Positions 42,361 through 50,992 of a stretch of 64,000 nt of DNA are shown here, one piece after another. The stretch spans positions 124,001 through 188,000 of the forward strand of contig JACPUC010000026.1 of NCBI GenBank assembly GCA_016192455.1, in the 5' to 3' direction. Positions within the stretch are counted from its first letter, which is position 1. Each line of letters opens with the position of its first letter. The stretch comes from Candidatus Tectimicrobiota bacterium (GTDB lineage: Bacteria; JACPUC01). The position numbers and the translations under genes are program-made. A model generated the notes under the pieces. The model searched no databases, was not told the origin of the DNA, and saw only the letters and a list, made by a program, of their open reading frames with translations.

Positions 42361-43653
42361 CTAGCCGGCGGCCGGCGCCAGCGCGGGCTCGGCGGCCTGC
42401 TCGCGGATGCAGAAGCTGACGGCTGCGGCGGCCAGGGCTACGAAGCCGGCGATGAGAAACGCCACGTCATACCTGCCAAGCGAGTCGTAAATCACGCCGC
42501 CGAAGAAACCGCCGAGAGCGGCGCCAAGTTGATGGATGAAGGTGATGCCGCCGAAGATCGCGCCGCTGTGCCGCAGCCCGAAGGCACGATGGGCGATGGC
42601 CGTGGTGAGCGGCACGGTGGCGAGCAAGCCGAAGCCGGCCACCACGCAGAAAAGAAAGATGGCGACGAGGCTCTGGGCGTAGACCAGGTAGAGCAGCGCC
42701 AGGCCACGCACGAGGTAGCTGACGCCAAGGGGCCGCGAGCAGCCGACGCGGTCCGAGATCGCACCCATGGAGATATTGCCGACGATGTTGGCCGCCCCCA
42801 GCAGGGAGAGGGCCTGGGCGCCAAGGCTGCTGGCGTACCCCTGATCCGTTACGAAGGCAGCGAGATGCGTGATGATGAACATCCAGGTGAAGCCGCAGGC
42901 GAACTGCCCGGACGAGAGGAGCCAGAAGAGCGGCGTCCGGGCGGCCGCCGTGGCGGTATAGGAAACCCCCTCGCCCACCTCCGCCGGGGCCGTCCGCCGC
43001 GGCGTGGCGGCGCGCCTCCCGGGCTCGACGCGAGGACGGTCCTGGATCGGGGCCCTCGACTGCCGCTGCGGCGGCGGATCAACGAGGACGAAGAGCGCCA
43101 GCGGAATGGCGATCAGGCCCAGGACGATTCCCTGGCCGACATACGTCGCGCTCCACCCCCAACTGACGATGCCGAGGTTGAGGACGGGGAACCAGAGGAA
43201 CGTGCCTAAAGAGGATCCCGCTGAGCTCACGCTCAGGGCCAGCCCCCGGCGCTCGTCAAAGAAGCGCCCCAGGAGGGTGAAGTGGGTCACGAACGAGGAG
43301 CAGCCCGAGCCGATCCCGACGCCGATCCCGTAGTAGAGGTAGAGCTGCCAGAGGCGTGTGACGGTTCCCAGGAGAAGACCCGAAAGCGCCATCACCACCA
43401 CCCCGAAGAGGATGACGCGGCGGGGCCCCACGCGGTCGGCCAGCCGGCCGACCAGGGGCAGGCTGATGCCGTAGACGAGCATGTTGATCGAGACCGCCAG
43501 GGAGATCGTCGAGCGGCTCCAGGGGAAGTCGCTTTGCAGGGGTTTGAGGAAGAGCCCAAAGGACGTCCACGTTCCCGCCCCGAAGAAGAGAATGAAGAAC
43601 GAGCCGCCGACGAGCAGCCATCGCAAGCGCTGGTCCATGGTGCCACTCTGCAT
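42361..43653 (-). CDS. MFS transporter (monocarboxylate/oxalate-formate type)
   Basis: A 430-residue protein with 12 predicted membrane spans in two halves joined by a ~50-residue Arg/Pro-rich cytosolic loop (~195-245). GRLADRVGPRRV (~73) is the MFS A-motif of the first half and GAISDRVGCSRP its counterpart in the second. It resembles the OFA/MCT group that takes up small carboxylates. GGAAG lies 9 bases before ATG 43653. As first gene of operon B it may import the substrate of the hydroxylase. Confidence 0.85.
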   Translation of the reverse strand: MQSGTMDQRLRWLLVGGSFFILFFGAGTWTSFGLFLKPLQSDFPWSRSTISLAVSINMLVYGISLPLVGRLADRVGPRRVILFGVVVMALSGLLLGTVTRLWQLYLYYGIGVGIGSGCSSFVTHFTLLGRFFDERRGLALSVSSAGSSLGTFLWFPVLNLGIVSWGWSATYVGQGIVLGLIAIPLALFVLVDPPPQRQSRAPIQDRPRVEPGRRAATPRRTAPAEVGEGVSYTATAAARTPLFWLLSSGQFACGFTWMFIITHLAAFVTDQGYASSLGAQALSLLGAANIVGNISMGAISDRVGCSRPLGVSYLVRGLALLYLVYAQSLVAIFLFCVVAGFGLLATVPLTTAIAHRAFGLRHSGAIFGGITFIHQLGAALGGFFGGVIYDSLGRYDVAFLIAGFVALAAAAVSFCIREQAAEPALAPAAG

Positions 43654-43786
43654 CGGTGCAACTTCCGGGCGCGGAGCCGCGGCGAGACAAAGCCCGCCTT
43701 CGTCGCAACCCCGATCCGCGGCGCGGAGGAGGCGGCACGGCCCAGCTCGCCACGCTGGCCGACTGGCTGTCGTGCGCGTTTCGTGC

Positions 43787-43815
43787 ATCGTAGTGAAGCG
43801 CCGGAACTCTGTCAA
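43787..43815 (-). promoter_or_regulatory. Sigma70 promoter of operon B
   Basis: On the minus strand TTGACA (43810-43815), 17 bases, TACGAT (43787-43792), leader about 125 bases. Confidence 0.78.
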
Positions 43816-43881
43816 TATCCGCGGCGGAGCTTGCGCCGCGAAGCCGGGTTCGGTAGGCGATGCCGCCGGCGGCATTCCTCC

Positions 43882-43910
43882 TTGTCGAATCGGCTGAGAT
43901 GGCGTACATT
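43882..43910 (+). promoter_or_regulatory. Sigma70 promoter of the orphan large-subunit gene
   Basis: TTGTCG (43882-43887), 17 bases, TACATT (43905-43910), leader about 95 bases. Confidence 0.65.
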
Positions 43911-44013
43911 GGCCTGCACATTTCCTCAGGGTTCCCGTCGGCGTCAGGTCTGCGACGGCCGCGGTGCAGCTCGCTGCCGCCCTGGGTCGGAGGTCGCGAG
44001 AAGGATTGCCGGC

Positions 44014-46455
44014 ATGGCTACGCTTGAAGACCGCGCGGCGACGATGCAGTGGATCGGACAGAGTATCAAGCGCGTCGAAGATTCTCGTCTGTTGACCGGC
44101 AAGGGGAGCTACGTCGATGACCTGCGCATCCCGAACCTGCACCATGCGGCCATCCTGCGCAGCCCGCACGGGCACGCGCGCATCCTCGGCATCAGCAGTG
44201 CGGAGGCCCTGAAGCAGCCCGGCGTCGTGGCGGTGCTCACCGGCGAGGACGTCGCCGCCATGGCGCGGCCGTTCCCCACCGGCGTCGCCACCGAGGTCCA
44301 CTACTACCCCCTGGCGGTGGGCTCGGCCCGCTTCGTGGGCGAGCCGGTGGCGGTGGTGGTGGCCCGCACGCGCTATGAAGCGGAAGATGCGCTCGACTCC
44401 ATCGAGGTGGACTACGAGCCGCTGCCGGTCGTCACCGACCCCGAGGAGGCCACCGGCGAGTCGGCCCCCCTCCTGCACGACTACGCCGGTACGAACATCG
44501 CCAACCACCGCCTCCTGACGTACGGCGATCTGGAGCAAGCCTTCAGCCAGGCCGACCAGGTGGTGCGGGAGCGCTTCGTCTTCCCGAAATACGCCTCCAC
44601 GCCGATGGAGACCTACGCCGTCGCGGCGCACCACAACCCCATCGACGGCACCTTCACCGTGTGGTCGAACTTCCATGGGCCGTTCATCATGCACCCCGTG
44701 GTGGCCAAGGCCCTGAAGGTTCCGGAGACCAAGCTGCGCTTCATCGTGCCGCCCGACATCGGAGGCGCCTTCGGCATCAAGGTGAGCATCTACCCCTACA
44801 TCGCTCTGCTGGCGCTGGCCGCGAAGAAAGCCGGCGTGGCGGTGAAGTGGATCGAGGACCGCCGCGAGCACCTGCTCGCCAGCTCCAGCGGCGCCGACCG
44901 CGTCTCCTACCTGGAGGCGGCGGTAAAGCAGGACGGGACCATCCTCGGGATGCGCGGGCGCATCTACGACAACGTCGGCGGCTACCTGCGCACGCCCGAG
45001 CCGGGCTGCCTCTACCGCCCCACCGGCAACTTCGTCGGCGCCTACAACTTCAAGAACCTGCAGCTCGACAACTACGCCGTGATGACGAATAAGTCGCTCA
45101 CCGGGCCGAACCGCGGCTACGGCTGCCAGCAGCTCTACTTCGGGCTGGAGCGCCTGATCGACCGCGTGGCGCGCACCCTGAAGCGCGACCCCGTGGAGGT
45201 GCGCATGCGGAACTTCATCCGCCCGGAGGAGTTCCCGTACACCACCCCCACCGGCGGCATCTACGACAGCGGCGACTACCCGGCCGCCATGCGGAAGGCG
45301 GTGGAGCTGGCGCGCTACGAGGAGCTGAAGAAGGAGCGCCAGGCGGCCCGCCGCGCCGGGCGGCTCTTTGGCATCGGCGTGGCCACCGCCGTCGATCCCT
45401 CCGTCACCAACATGGCCTACATCACCCTAGCGCTGGAGCCGGAGGTGCGCGCCCGCAAAGGATTCCTCTCGAAATCGGGATCGAGCGAATCGGCGACGAT
45501 CAAGATCGACCCTCTCGGCAAGGTGAACATCACCCTCAGCACCACGCCGCAGGGGCAGGGGCATGAGACGGTGGTGGGGCAGATCGTGGCGGACGAGCTG
45601 GGGGTCTCCTTCGAGGACGTGCGCGTGACGACCCAGATGGATACCTTCACGAACCTCTGGTCGATCACCTCGGGCGCCTACTCGAGCCGCTTCGCCGCCG
45701 CCGGCGCCAGCGCCTTCGCGCTGTCGGCGCGCAAGCTGAAGGAGAAGGTGAAGGAGATCGCCGCCCACCTCCTGGAAGCCCACGGCGCCGATCTCGAAAT
45801 CGAGAACGGCACCATCCGGGTCGTCGGCAGTCCCGAGAAGAGCATGCCGGTCAAGCAGGTCGCCGGCATCGTCCATTGGAGCCCGCACCTGCTGCCGCGC
45901 GGCCTGGAACCGAACCTCACCGCCACCGCCACCTTCAACTTCCCGAACGCCACGGCGCCGGACCAGCAGGACCGCGTCGATTCCTCCAACACCTACGGCT
46001 TCATCGCCGAGATCGTGGCGGTGGAAATCGATCCGGAAACCTGCGAGGTGAAGATCGTGCGCTACGCCTCGGTGCACGACGCCGGGCGCATCCTCAACCC
46101 CCTCATCGTGGAGGGGCAGATCATCGGCAGCATCGTGCACGGCATCGGCGGGGCGCTCTACGAAGAGCTGGCCTACGACGACAACGCCCAGCTCATGGCG
46201 GCCACCTTCATGGATTACCTCTGTCCCACGGTGGACGAGGTGCCGAAGTTCGACCTCGACCACCTCGAGTCGCCCTCCCCCTTCTCGATCCTCGGCGCCA
46301 AGGGCTGCGGCGAGAGCAGCTCGATGGTCGCCCCGGCGGTGATCGCCAACGCGGTGGAGGACGCCCTTTGGCACCGCGGCGTGCGCATCACCACGCTGCC
46401 GCTGTCGCCCAACCGCGTCTGGCACTTGTTACAGGCCGCCAGGCGACAGGGGTAG
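44014..46455 (+). CDS. CODH-like molybdenum hydroxylase large subunit, orphan copy
   Basis: The 813-residue close paralog of the operon A large subunit, co-linear and with long identical stretches. It keeps IGGGFG (written IGGAFG here), the unusual loop GPNRGYGCQQLYF (~366-378), GQGHET (~514) and GAKGCGES with catalytic Glu (~765). It has no FAD or 2Fe-2S gene of its own beside it, so it must borrow those of operon A (most similar) or B. AAGGA lies 10 bases before ATG 44014. The amidase gene follows by 147 bases on the same strand. Substrate unknown; the neighbours suggest an aromatic amide or N-heterocycle. Confidence 0.9.
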   Translation: MATLEDRAATMQWIGQSIKRVEDSRLLTGKGSYVDDLRIPNLHHAAILRSPHGHARILGISSAEALKQPGVVAVLTGEDVAAMARPFPTGVATEVHYYPLAVGSARFVGEPVAVVVARTRYEAEDALDSIEVDYEPLPVVTDPEEATGESAPLLHDYAGTNIANHRLLTYGDLEQAFSQADQVVRERFVFPKYASTPMETYAVAAHHNPIDGTFTVWSNFHGPFIMHPVVAKALKVPETKLRFIVPPDIGGAFGIKVSIYPYIALLALAAKKAGVAVKWIEDRREHLLASSSGADRVSYLEAAVKQDGTILGMRGRIYDNVGGYLRTPEPGCLYRPTGNFVGAYNFKNLQLDNYAVMTNKSLTGPNRGYGCQQLYFGLERLIDRVARTLKRDPVEVRMRNFIRPEEFPYTTPTGGIYDSGDYPAAMRKAVELARYEELKKERQAARRAGRLFGIGVATAVDPSVTNMAYITLALEPEVRARKGFLSKSGSSESATIKIDPLGKVNITLSTTPQGQGHETVVGQIVADELGVSFEDVRVTTQMDTFTNLWSITSGAYSSRFAAAGASAFALSARKLKEKVKEIAAHLLEAHGADLEIENGTIRVVGSPEKSMPVKQVAGIVHWSPHLLPRGLEPNLTATATFNFPNATAPDQQDRVDSSNTYGFIAEIVAVEIDPETCEVKIVRYASVHDAGRILNPLIVEGQIIGSIVHGIGGALYEELAYDDNAQLMAATFMDYLCPTVDEVPKFDLDHLESPSPFSILGAKGCGESSSMVAPAVIANAVEDALWHRGVRITTLPLSPNRVWHLLQAARRQG

Positions 46456-46602
46456 CAGCTTGATCCGCTTCCACGCAGCGTTGCGCCCCCAGCCGCGCGG
46501 CGGCGCGCCTGCGAGATGCCCGTGACCATGTCCGCCCACCCAGGAGCCTGATCACCACGACACGTTGAGCCGCCGGAACATCAGCTCAGAGAGGAGAACG
46601 CG

Positions 46603-47661
46603 ATGATCGGACAGTACACCGCGCTGGCCATCCAATCGAATATCCCCGTGGCGCGCAGCCGGGAAGAATTCCCTGATCACATCAAGCATCTTGGAAAGAT
46701 TCTCGACTCGGCCGTCAACACCCTGAACATCGAGTTCCCGGTGCGCTTGGCGGTGTTTCCGGAGGCCTCGTTCCAGGGATTTCGCGACGAGTACATCGAT
46801 CAGGATCATGTGGACTATGTGAACCGCATGGCCATCGACATCCCCGGCCCCGAAACCGATCTCTTCGGCCAGAAGGCGAAGCAGTACAACACTTACATCG
46901 TGGCCACCGCCAAGGCGAAGCACCCGAAGTTCCCGAACCGCTTCTTCAACGTCGCCTTCATCGTCTCCCCCGAGGGCGAGGTGGTGCATCAGCACTACAA
47001 GTGCCAGCTCTGGGTGAAGGAGCACTCGACGACGCCGCACGACGTCTACGACAAGTGGGTGGAGCTGTACGGCGACGGCCTCGATGCCTTCTTCCCGGTG
47101 GCGAAGCTGCCCATCGGCAACATCGGCACCACGATCTGCATGGAGGGGAGCTTCCCGGAGCCGTACCGCGCCCTGGCGATGAACGGCGCCGAGATCATCA
47201 CCCGTGTCGCCTACCCCGAGCCGTGGGTTTCCCAGGGGCAGTGGGAGGTGCAGAACCGCGCCCGCGCCCTGGATAACACCTGCTACGTCGTCTCCCCGAA
47301 CCACGGCACGATGCTGCGGCGCCACGGCCGGGCTGACCAGATCGGCGGCGGCAACGGCGGGCAGACGATGATCGTGGACTATCGCGGCGTCGTCACGGCA
47401 AAGGTGAGCTACGCCACCGAGTCCTTCATCGGCGCCTCCATCAACCTCGCGGCCCTGCGCGAGCATCGCGCCAGGGCCAAGTTCTGCAACTTCCTGCCCT
47501 ACCTGAAGACGGAGATCTACCAGAAGGTTTACGAGCGTCCCATCTGGCCGAAGAACCTGGCGGCCCAGGAGCCGCCGGGGAAGCACGCCGAGGTGGAAGG
47601 CATTTTCATGGACACCGTCACCGATCTGCAGAAGCGCGGCTGCTTCTTCAGCCCGGCGTAG
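46603..47661 (+). CDS. Nitrilase-superfamily amidase/nitrilase
   Basis: The 352-residue protein has the full carbon-nitrogen hydrolase triad: Glu54 (FPEASF), Lys133 (HYKCQLW) and Cys179 (TTICMEGSFPE). The sequence around Cys (CMEG) differs from the CWE of aromatic nitrilases and is nearer to aliphatic amidase/formamidase types, which act on acyl amides or formamide. GAGAGGAG precedes the ATG. A terminator-like hairpin follows (47712-47744). It would release ammonia from an amide or nitrile produced in the catabolic cluster; exact substrate unknown. Confidence 0.88.
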   Translation: MIGQYTALAIQSNIPVARSREEFPDHIKHLGKILDSAVNTLNIEFPVRLAVFPEASFQGFRDEYIDQDHVDYVNRMAIDIPGPETDLFGQKAKQYNTYIVATAKAKHPKFPNRFFNVAFIVSPEGEVVHQHYKCQLWVKEHSTTPHDVYDKWVELYGDGLDAFFPVAKLPIGNIGTTICMEGSFPEPYRALAMNGAEIITRVAYPEPWVSQGQWEVQNRARALDNTCYVVSPNHGTMLRRHGRADQIGGGNGGQTMIVDYRGVVTAKVSYATESFIGASINLAALREHRARAKFCNFLPYLKTEIYQKVYERPIWPKNLAAQEPPGKHAEVEGIFMDTVTDLQKRGCFFSPA

Positions 47662-47711
47662 TGCTGCGTGCTGATCCCCGCCGGGGGCCGTGTTCGCCCG
47701 CCATGAAACCC

Positions 47712-47744
47712 AGCAGCGCCGGAGAAAACATCTCCGGCGCTGCT
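47712..47744 (+). terminator. Terminator-like hairpin after the amidase gene
   Basis: AGCAGCGCCGGAGA (47712-47725), AAACA loop, TCTCCGGCGCTGCT (47731-47744), a perfect 14-bp stem 50 bases past the stop. It is followed by TGTCGG with no real U-run, so it may need a factor. Confidence 0.7.
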
Positions 47745-47940
47745 TGTCGGCCGACCAAGCCCCGCCCCGCTGCATCCTCTTTCAGCCCTCTGGGGGCCCG
47801 ATTCTGAACGGCCCTCGCTCCAGCAGCCGCAACCGGCGGTCAGACGGCTCGCTCCAGCTCATCCGCCGGGCGGCAGCGCGCCGCATTGCGCAGCGACCCT
47901 GGCGCCCTGGCAGCCGCTCCCGACCTCGGCCAGAAGCAAT

Positions 47941-47953
47941 TTCACAGTGTGAA
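47941..47953. promoter_or_regulatory. Operator-like palindrome TTCACAGTGTGAA
   Basis: A perfect 13-bp dyad with central G. Flanking CAATT and AATTG extend it to CAATT(T)CACAGTGTGAATTG with one extra T. It is AT-rich against its surroundings and lies ~35-50 bases upstream of the -10 of the ligA promoter, the position of an activator or upstream repressor site. Confidence 0.55.
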
Positions 47954-47987
47954 TTGAAACAACTCCTACCCACCATTCCCGGGGCTG

Positions 47988-47996
47988 TGATATAAA
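47988..47996 (+). promoter_or_regulatory. Extended -10 promoter of ligA/ligB
   Basis: TGATATAAA: TG, one base, TATAAA (47991-47996), with no recognisable -35. Weak -35 plus an upstream palindrome suggests an activated promoter. Confidence 0.55.
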
Positions 47997-48088
47997 GATG
48001 GGCGGGGAGTGATGCCGCGCGCGCCCAAGCGCAAGCCGCGAAGCTCCCCTTCAGCACGTGCCCGAGCAGGAGGGCGATGGAGGAGATC

Positions 48089-48400
48089 ATGGGAATCGAC
48101 AACACCGATCGCACGCTGGCATCCAACCGGCTGGTCTTCGAGGTGCGGCGCGATATGGCCGCGTACCGTCGTTTCAGAGAGAACTTCGAGCTGGTCATGG
48201 GAGAGTATGGCCTCACGGAGGAAGAGAAAGAGGCTTGGCGCACCTTGGACCTCAAGAAGCTCGGCGACCTTGGGGTGCACCCGTACTTCCTGCCGCAGAT
48301 CAGCCGTCTATTCCATGGAGGTGGTTACAACCACAATCGCAGCGAGGCATGCAAAGCCTATGCGGCGTCGGTGCTTGCCGGGCCCGCCGGCGACCAGTAG
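48089..48400 (+). CDS. Extradiol dioxygenase alpha subunit (LigA-like)
   Basis: A ~103-residue helical protein of the protocatechuate 4,5-dioxygenase LigA family: RDMAAYRRFRENFE, YGLTEEEKEAW and the C-terminal HGGGYNHNRSEA that lines the LigB active site in the partner complex. ATG 48089 (GGAGG 5 bases upstream) or ATG 48077 four codons earlier can be the start. LigB follows by 48 bases. Identity firm by size, pattern and neighbour. Confidence 0.88.
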   Translation: MGIDNTDRTLASNRLVFEVRRDMAAYRRFRENFELVMGEYGLTEEEKEAWRTLDLKKLGDLGVHPYFLPQISRLFHGGGYNHNRSEACKAYAASVLAGPAGDQ

Positions 48401-48448
48401 GAGAACGAAAGGACGACCACGGCGACAACCGTGAGGAAGGAGGGAGTG

Positions 48449-49291
48449 ATGGGCGAGATCGTCCTCACCATCGCGCTGGCGCACGCTCCCGGCCTGACGG
48501 GCTGGCTGGACCAGGCGCCGCAAGACCAGCAGCAACGGCTGCGCGACGGCTACCAGGAGATGGGGCGGATTGTCCGCGCCGCCAAGCCCGATACCATCAT
48601 CGGCCTTGCCAACGACCATATCCTGAACTTCCAGTTCGACAACCCGCCCAACTTCTGCATCGGCACCGCCGACATCTGGCACGGCCCGGCCCCTTGGTTC
48701 AAGGACTGGCTCAACGTCCCCGATTACACGGTGAAGGGGAATCGCGACCTCGCCCATACCCTGGTGCGCGAGGGAGACCGGGCCGGGGTTCGCTTCGCCT
48801 ACTCCGACTCGCTCCTCTTCGATGATAACTGGTCGGTGCCGCTCTTCTACCTCACCCCCGACCACGATGTGCCGCTCGTGCCCATCCACATGAACTGCAT
48901 CCTGCCGCCCCTGCCCACCCCGGCGGAATGTTTTCGCGTCGGCGAGGTGATCGCCGAGATCGTGCGCACCCGTCGGCCGGCACGCGAGCGCATCATCCTC
49001 ATGGCGACCGGGGGTCTCTCCCACGATCCGGGTGGGCCGGCTTACTTCAATGTTGATGAAGCGTTCGACCGCTGGTTCCTCAGCCTGCTCGAGGAGGGGA
49101 ACCCCCAGCGTGTCCTCAAGGAAGCGACGATCGAGCGCATGAAGCAGGCGGGCGACGGCGGCACCAGCGAGCTCCTCGCCTGGATCGCGGCGATGGGGGC
49201 CGTCGGCGGGCGACGCGCCAGAACCATCTGCTACGAGCCGGCCGTGGAGCTGCGCTGCGGCATGGGTGGCGTCGTCTGGGAGATGGCGTAG
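48449..49291 (+). CDS. Class III extradiol ring-cleavage dioxygenase (LigB-like)
   Basis: The 280-residue catalytic subunit has the iron ligands His12 (LAHAPG), His57 (ANDHIL) and Glu241 (GGTSELLAW), plus the general base His192 (GGLSHDP), closely matching His12, His61, Glu242 and His195 of Sphingomonas LigB. With LigA it would cleave a catecholic (or dihydroxypyridine-like) ring next to the hydroxyls. AAGGAGGGAG precedes ATG 48449. The isochorismatase-like amidases downstream make an N-containing ring an attractive substrate; protocatechuate or gallate are the conventional alternatives. Confidence 0.9.
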   Translation: MGEIVLTIALAHAPGLTGWLDQAPQDQQQRLRDGYQEMGRIVRAAKPDTIIGLANDHILNFQFDNPPNFCIGTADIWHGPAPWFKDWLNVPDYTVKGNRDLAHTLVREGDRAGVRFAYSDSLLFDDNWSVPLFYLTPDHDVPLVPIHMNCILPPLPTPAECFRVGEVIAEIVRTRRPARERIILMATGGLSHDPGGPAYFNVDEAFDRWFLSLLEEGNPQRVLKEATIERMKQAGDGGTSELLAWIAAMGAVGGRRARTICYEPAVELRCGMGGVVWEMA

Positions 49292-49411
49292 GCGCGCAAC
49301 CGCGCGGCTGGTGCGAAGCCCCGCCACCAGCCGCCGATGCATCCACGGGCGGGCTGCGCCCTGGCGACCTGCGTCAGGTCGGTCTGGCGGATCGGCCCGT
49401 TGGGAGGTACC

Positions 49412-50044
49412 ATGCGTAACGTGCTTCCTGATCTGGCGGCAAGAGTTGACCCCAAGCACACCGCCCTGGTCGTCATCGACATGCAGAACGACTTCTGCGC
49501 TCCAGAGGGATACATCGACAAGCTCGGCCTCGACGTCTCGCGCTGCCAACAGGTTGCCGCGCCGCTGACCGACCTCGTCGAGACGGCGCGCCGAGCCGAT
49601 GTGCCGGTGATCTGGGTGCAGGCCATCTACGACGAGGTCTACCTCGCCGCCCCCATGCTCGCCAAGCGCCAGGAGATGGGGGCGCGTTTCGGCTGCTGCG
49701 AGACGGGCTCCTGGGGGGCTGAATTCTTCGGCGTCAAACCGCTGCCCGGCGAGTTCGTGGTGCAGAAGCATCGCTACAGCGCCTTTTCGGGCACCGAACT
49801 CGATAGCCTCCTGCGCGATCACGGCATCAAGACCATCGTCGTCACCGGCGTGCAGACCAACGTCTGCGTCGAGTCCACGCTGCGCGACGGCTTCTTCCAT
49901 GGCTACTACATCGCCGTGCCGCGCGACTGCGTCGCCTCGCACTCGCCGGAGCTGCACGACGCCACCCTGAAGAACGTCGATCTCTGCTTCGGCAACGTGA
50001 CGAGCGGCGCCGAGCTGCGGCGCCTCTGGAGCGGCGCTTCGTAG
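49412..50044 (+). CDS. Isochorismatase-family amidohydrolase, tandem copy 1
   Basis: 210 residues, triad Asp23 (VIDMQNDF), Lys119 (VQKHRYSAF) and Cys152 (GVQTNVCVEST). TGGGAGG lies 5 bases before the ATG. Relatives act as N-carbamoylsarcosine, biuret, ureidoacrylate or maleamate amidohydrolases. It is 120 bases downstream of ligB and probably in the same transcript, which suggests hydrolysis of an amide formed after ring opening. Substrate inferred only from context. Confidence 0.87.
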   Translation: MRNVLPDLAARVDPKHTALVVIDMQNDFCAPEGYIDKLGLDVSRCQQVAAPLTDLVETARRADVPVIWVQAIYDEVYLAAPMLAKRQEMGARFGCCETGSWGAEFFGVKPLPGEFVVQKHRYSAFSGTELDSLLRDHGIKTIVVTGVQTNVCVESTLRDGFFHGYYIAVPRDCVASHSPELHDATLKNVDLCFGNVTSGAELRRLWSGAS

Positions 50045-50190
50045 TATCCAGTCATGCCGAAGGGAGTCGAACGGCCGGCGCGGCAGGCGGCGGTGGCGAC
50101 GAGTTCACGTGCGGGAGTGCCGACGATTCCAGCCGGAGCGTCGCCGCCAACCTCTTGGTACGCCCAGGAACCAGTGGCAAAGGAGAGCCG

Positions 50191-50823
50191 ATGCGCGAGA
50201 TTCTCACGGAGTTGGCAGAGATCGTGAAGCCGGAGCATACCGCGCTGCTCGTCATCGACATGCAGAATGATTTCTGCGCCCCGGGCGGCTACGTCCAGGC
50301 CGTCATGGGCAAGGACGTGAGCGGCGCGCCGCGACTGGCCGAAATCATCATGGACCTGGTGGAAGCGGCGCGACGGCTGCGCATCCCCCCCATCTGGATT
50401 CAGGCCATCTACGATGATCACTACTTGCAGCCACCCATGATCGCCAAGCGCCTGCCGAGGGGGTCGGAGGTCTTCTGCTGCCGCACCGGCACGTGGGGCG
50501 CCGACTTCTTCGGGGTGAAACCGCTCCCCGGCGAGTTCATCGTGCAGAAGCACCGCTTCAGCGGCTTCAACGGCACGCCGCTCGATAACCTCCTGCGCGA
50601 CCACGGCGTCAAGACCATCGTCACCACCGGCGTGACGACCAACGTCTGCGTCGAGTCCACCCTGCGCGACGGCTTCTTCAATGGCTACTACACGGTCGTG
50701 CCGAGCGACTGCGTGGCGGCGAACTCGCCGGACCTGCACGCCTCCTCGCTGAAGAACATCGAGCTCTTTTTCGGCTACATCAGCACCAGCGCCGAGCTGC
50801 AGGAGCTGTGGGAAAGGGGCTGA
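50191..50823 (+). CDS. Isochorismatase-family amidohydrolase, tandem copy 2
   Basis: 210 residues, a clear duplicate of the preceding gene (same FFGVKPLPGEF.VQKHR and NVCVESTLRDGFF segments), triad Asp23, Lys120 and Cys153. AAAGGAG precedes the ATG. Retention of all catalytic residues in both copies suggests two related substrates or a hetero-oligomer rather than decay. Confidence 0.87.
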   Translation: MREILTELAEIVKPEHTALLVIDMQNDFCAPGGYVQAVMGKDVSGAPRLAEIIMDLVEAARRLRIPPIWIQAIYDDHYLQPPMIAKRLPRGSEVFCCRTGTWGADFFGVKPLPGEFIVQKHRFSGFNGTPLDNLLRDHGVKTIVTTGVTTNVCVESTLRDGFFNGYYTVVPSDCVAANSPDLHASSLKNIELFFGYISTSAELQELWERG

Positions 50824-50955
50824 CGGGACATCCCAAAAGTTCAGTGACGAATTCAATGCGCTGGAGGAGGCATCGGCGAGGGGATTTTTTCGGGACCCTG
50901 GCTCCCCCACACCCCCATTCCCCGCGGCTGCGCGGCGGCTCGCCTAGGTAGGGTG

Positions 50956-50980
50956 CGCGAGGGGAGAAGGCCCCCTCGCG
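50956..50980. terminator. Hairpin after the tandem amidases
   Basis: CGCGAGGGG (50956-50964), 7-base loop, CCCCTCGCG (50972-50980), between convergent genes; no U-tract. Confidence 0.45.
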
Positions 50981-50992
50981 GACTTCGGTTTC

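Larger units (their letters stand above)
43654..44013. other. Divergent promoter region between operon B and the orphan large subunit
   Basis: These 360 bases hold two back-to-back promoters, 43787-43815 (minus) and 43882-43910 (plus), about 70 bases apart, suitable for joint control by one regulator. No regulator gene is adjacent. Confidence 0.6.
47662..48088. other. Terminator, operator-like palindrome and promoter ahead of ligA/ligB
   Basis: From left to right: a 14-bp-stem hairpin (47712-47744), a 13-bp palindrome (47941-47953) and an extended -10 promoter (47988-47996). No gene. Confidence 0.6.

Noticed and set aside
43282-44013. Extension of the orphan Mo subunit to an upstream start about 730 bases earlier
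   Set aside because: The added stretch overlaps the divergent MFS gene and its promoters and is not similar to the family; ATG 44014 aligns with the paralog start.
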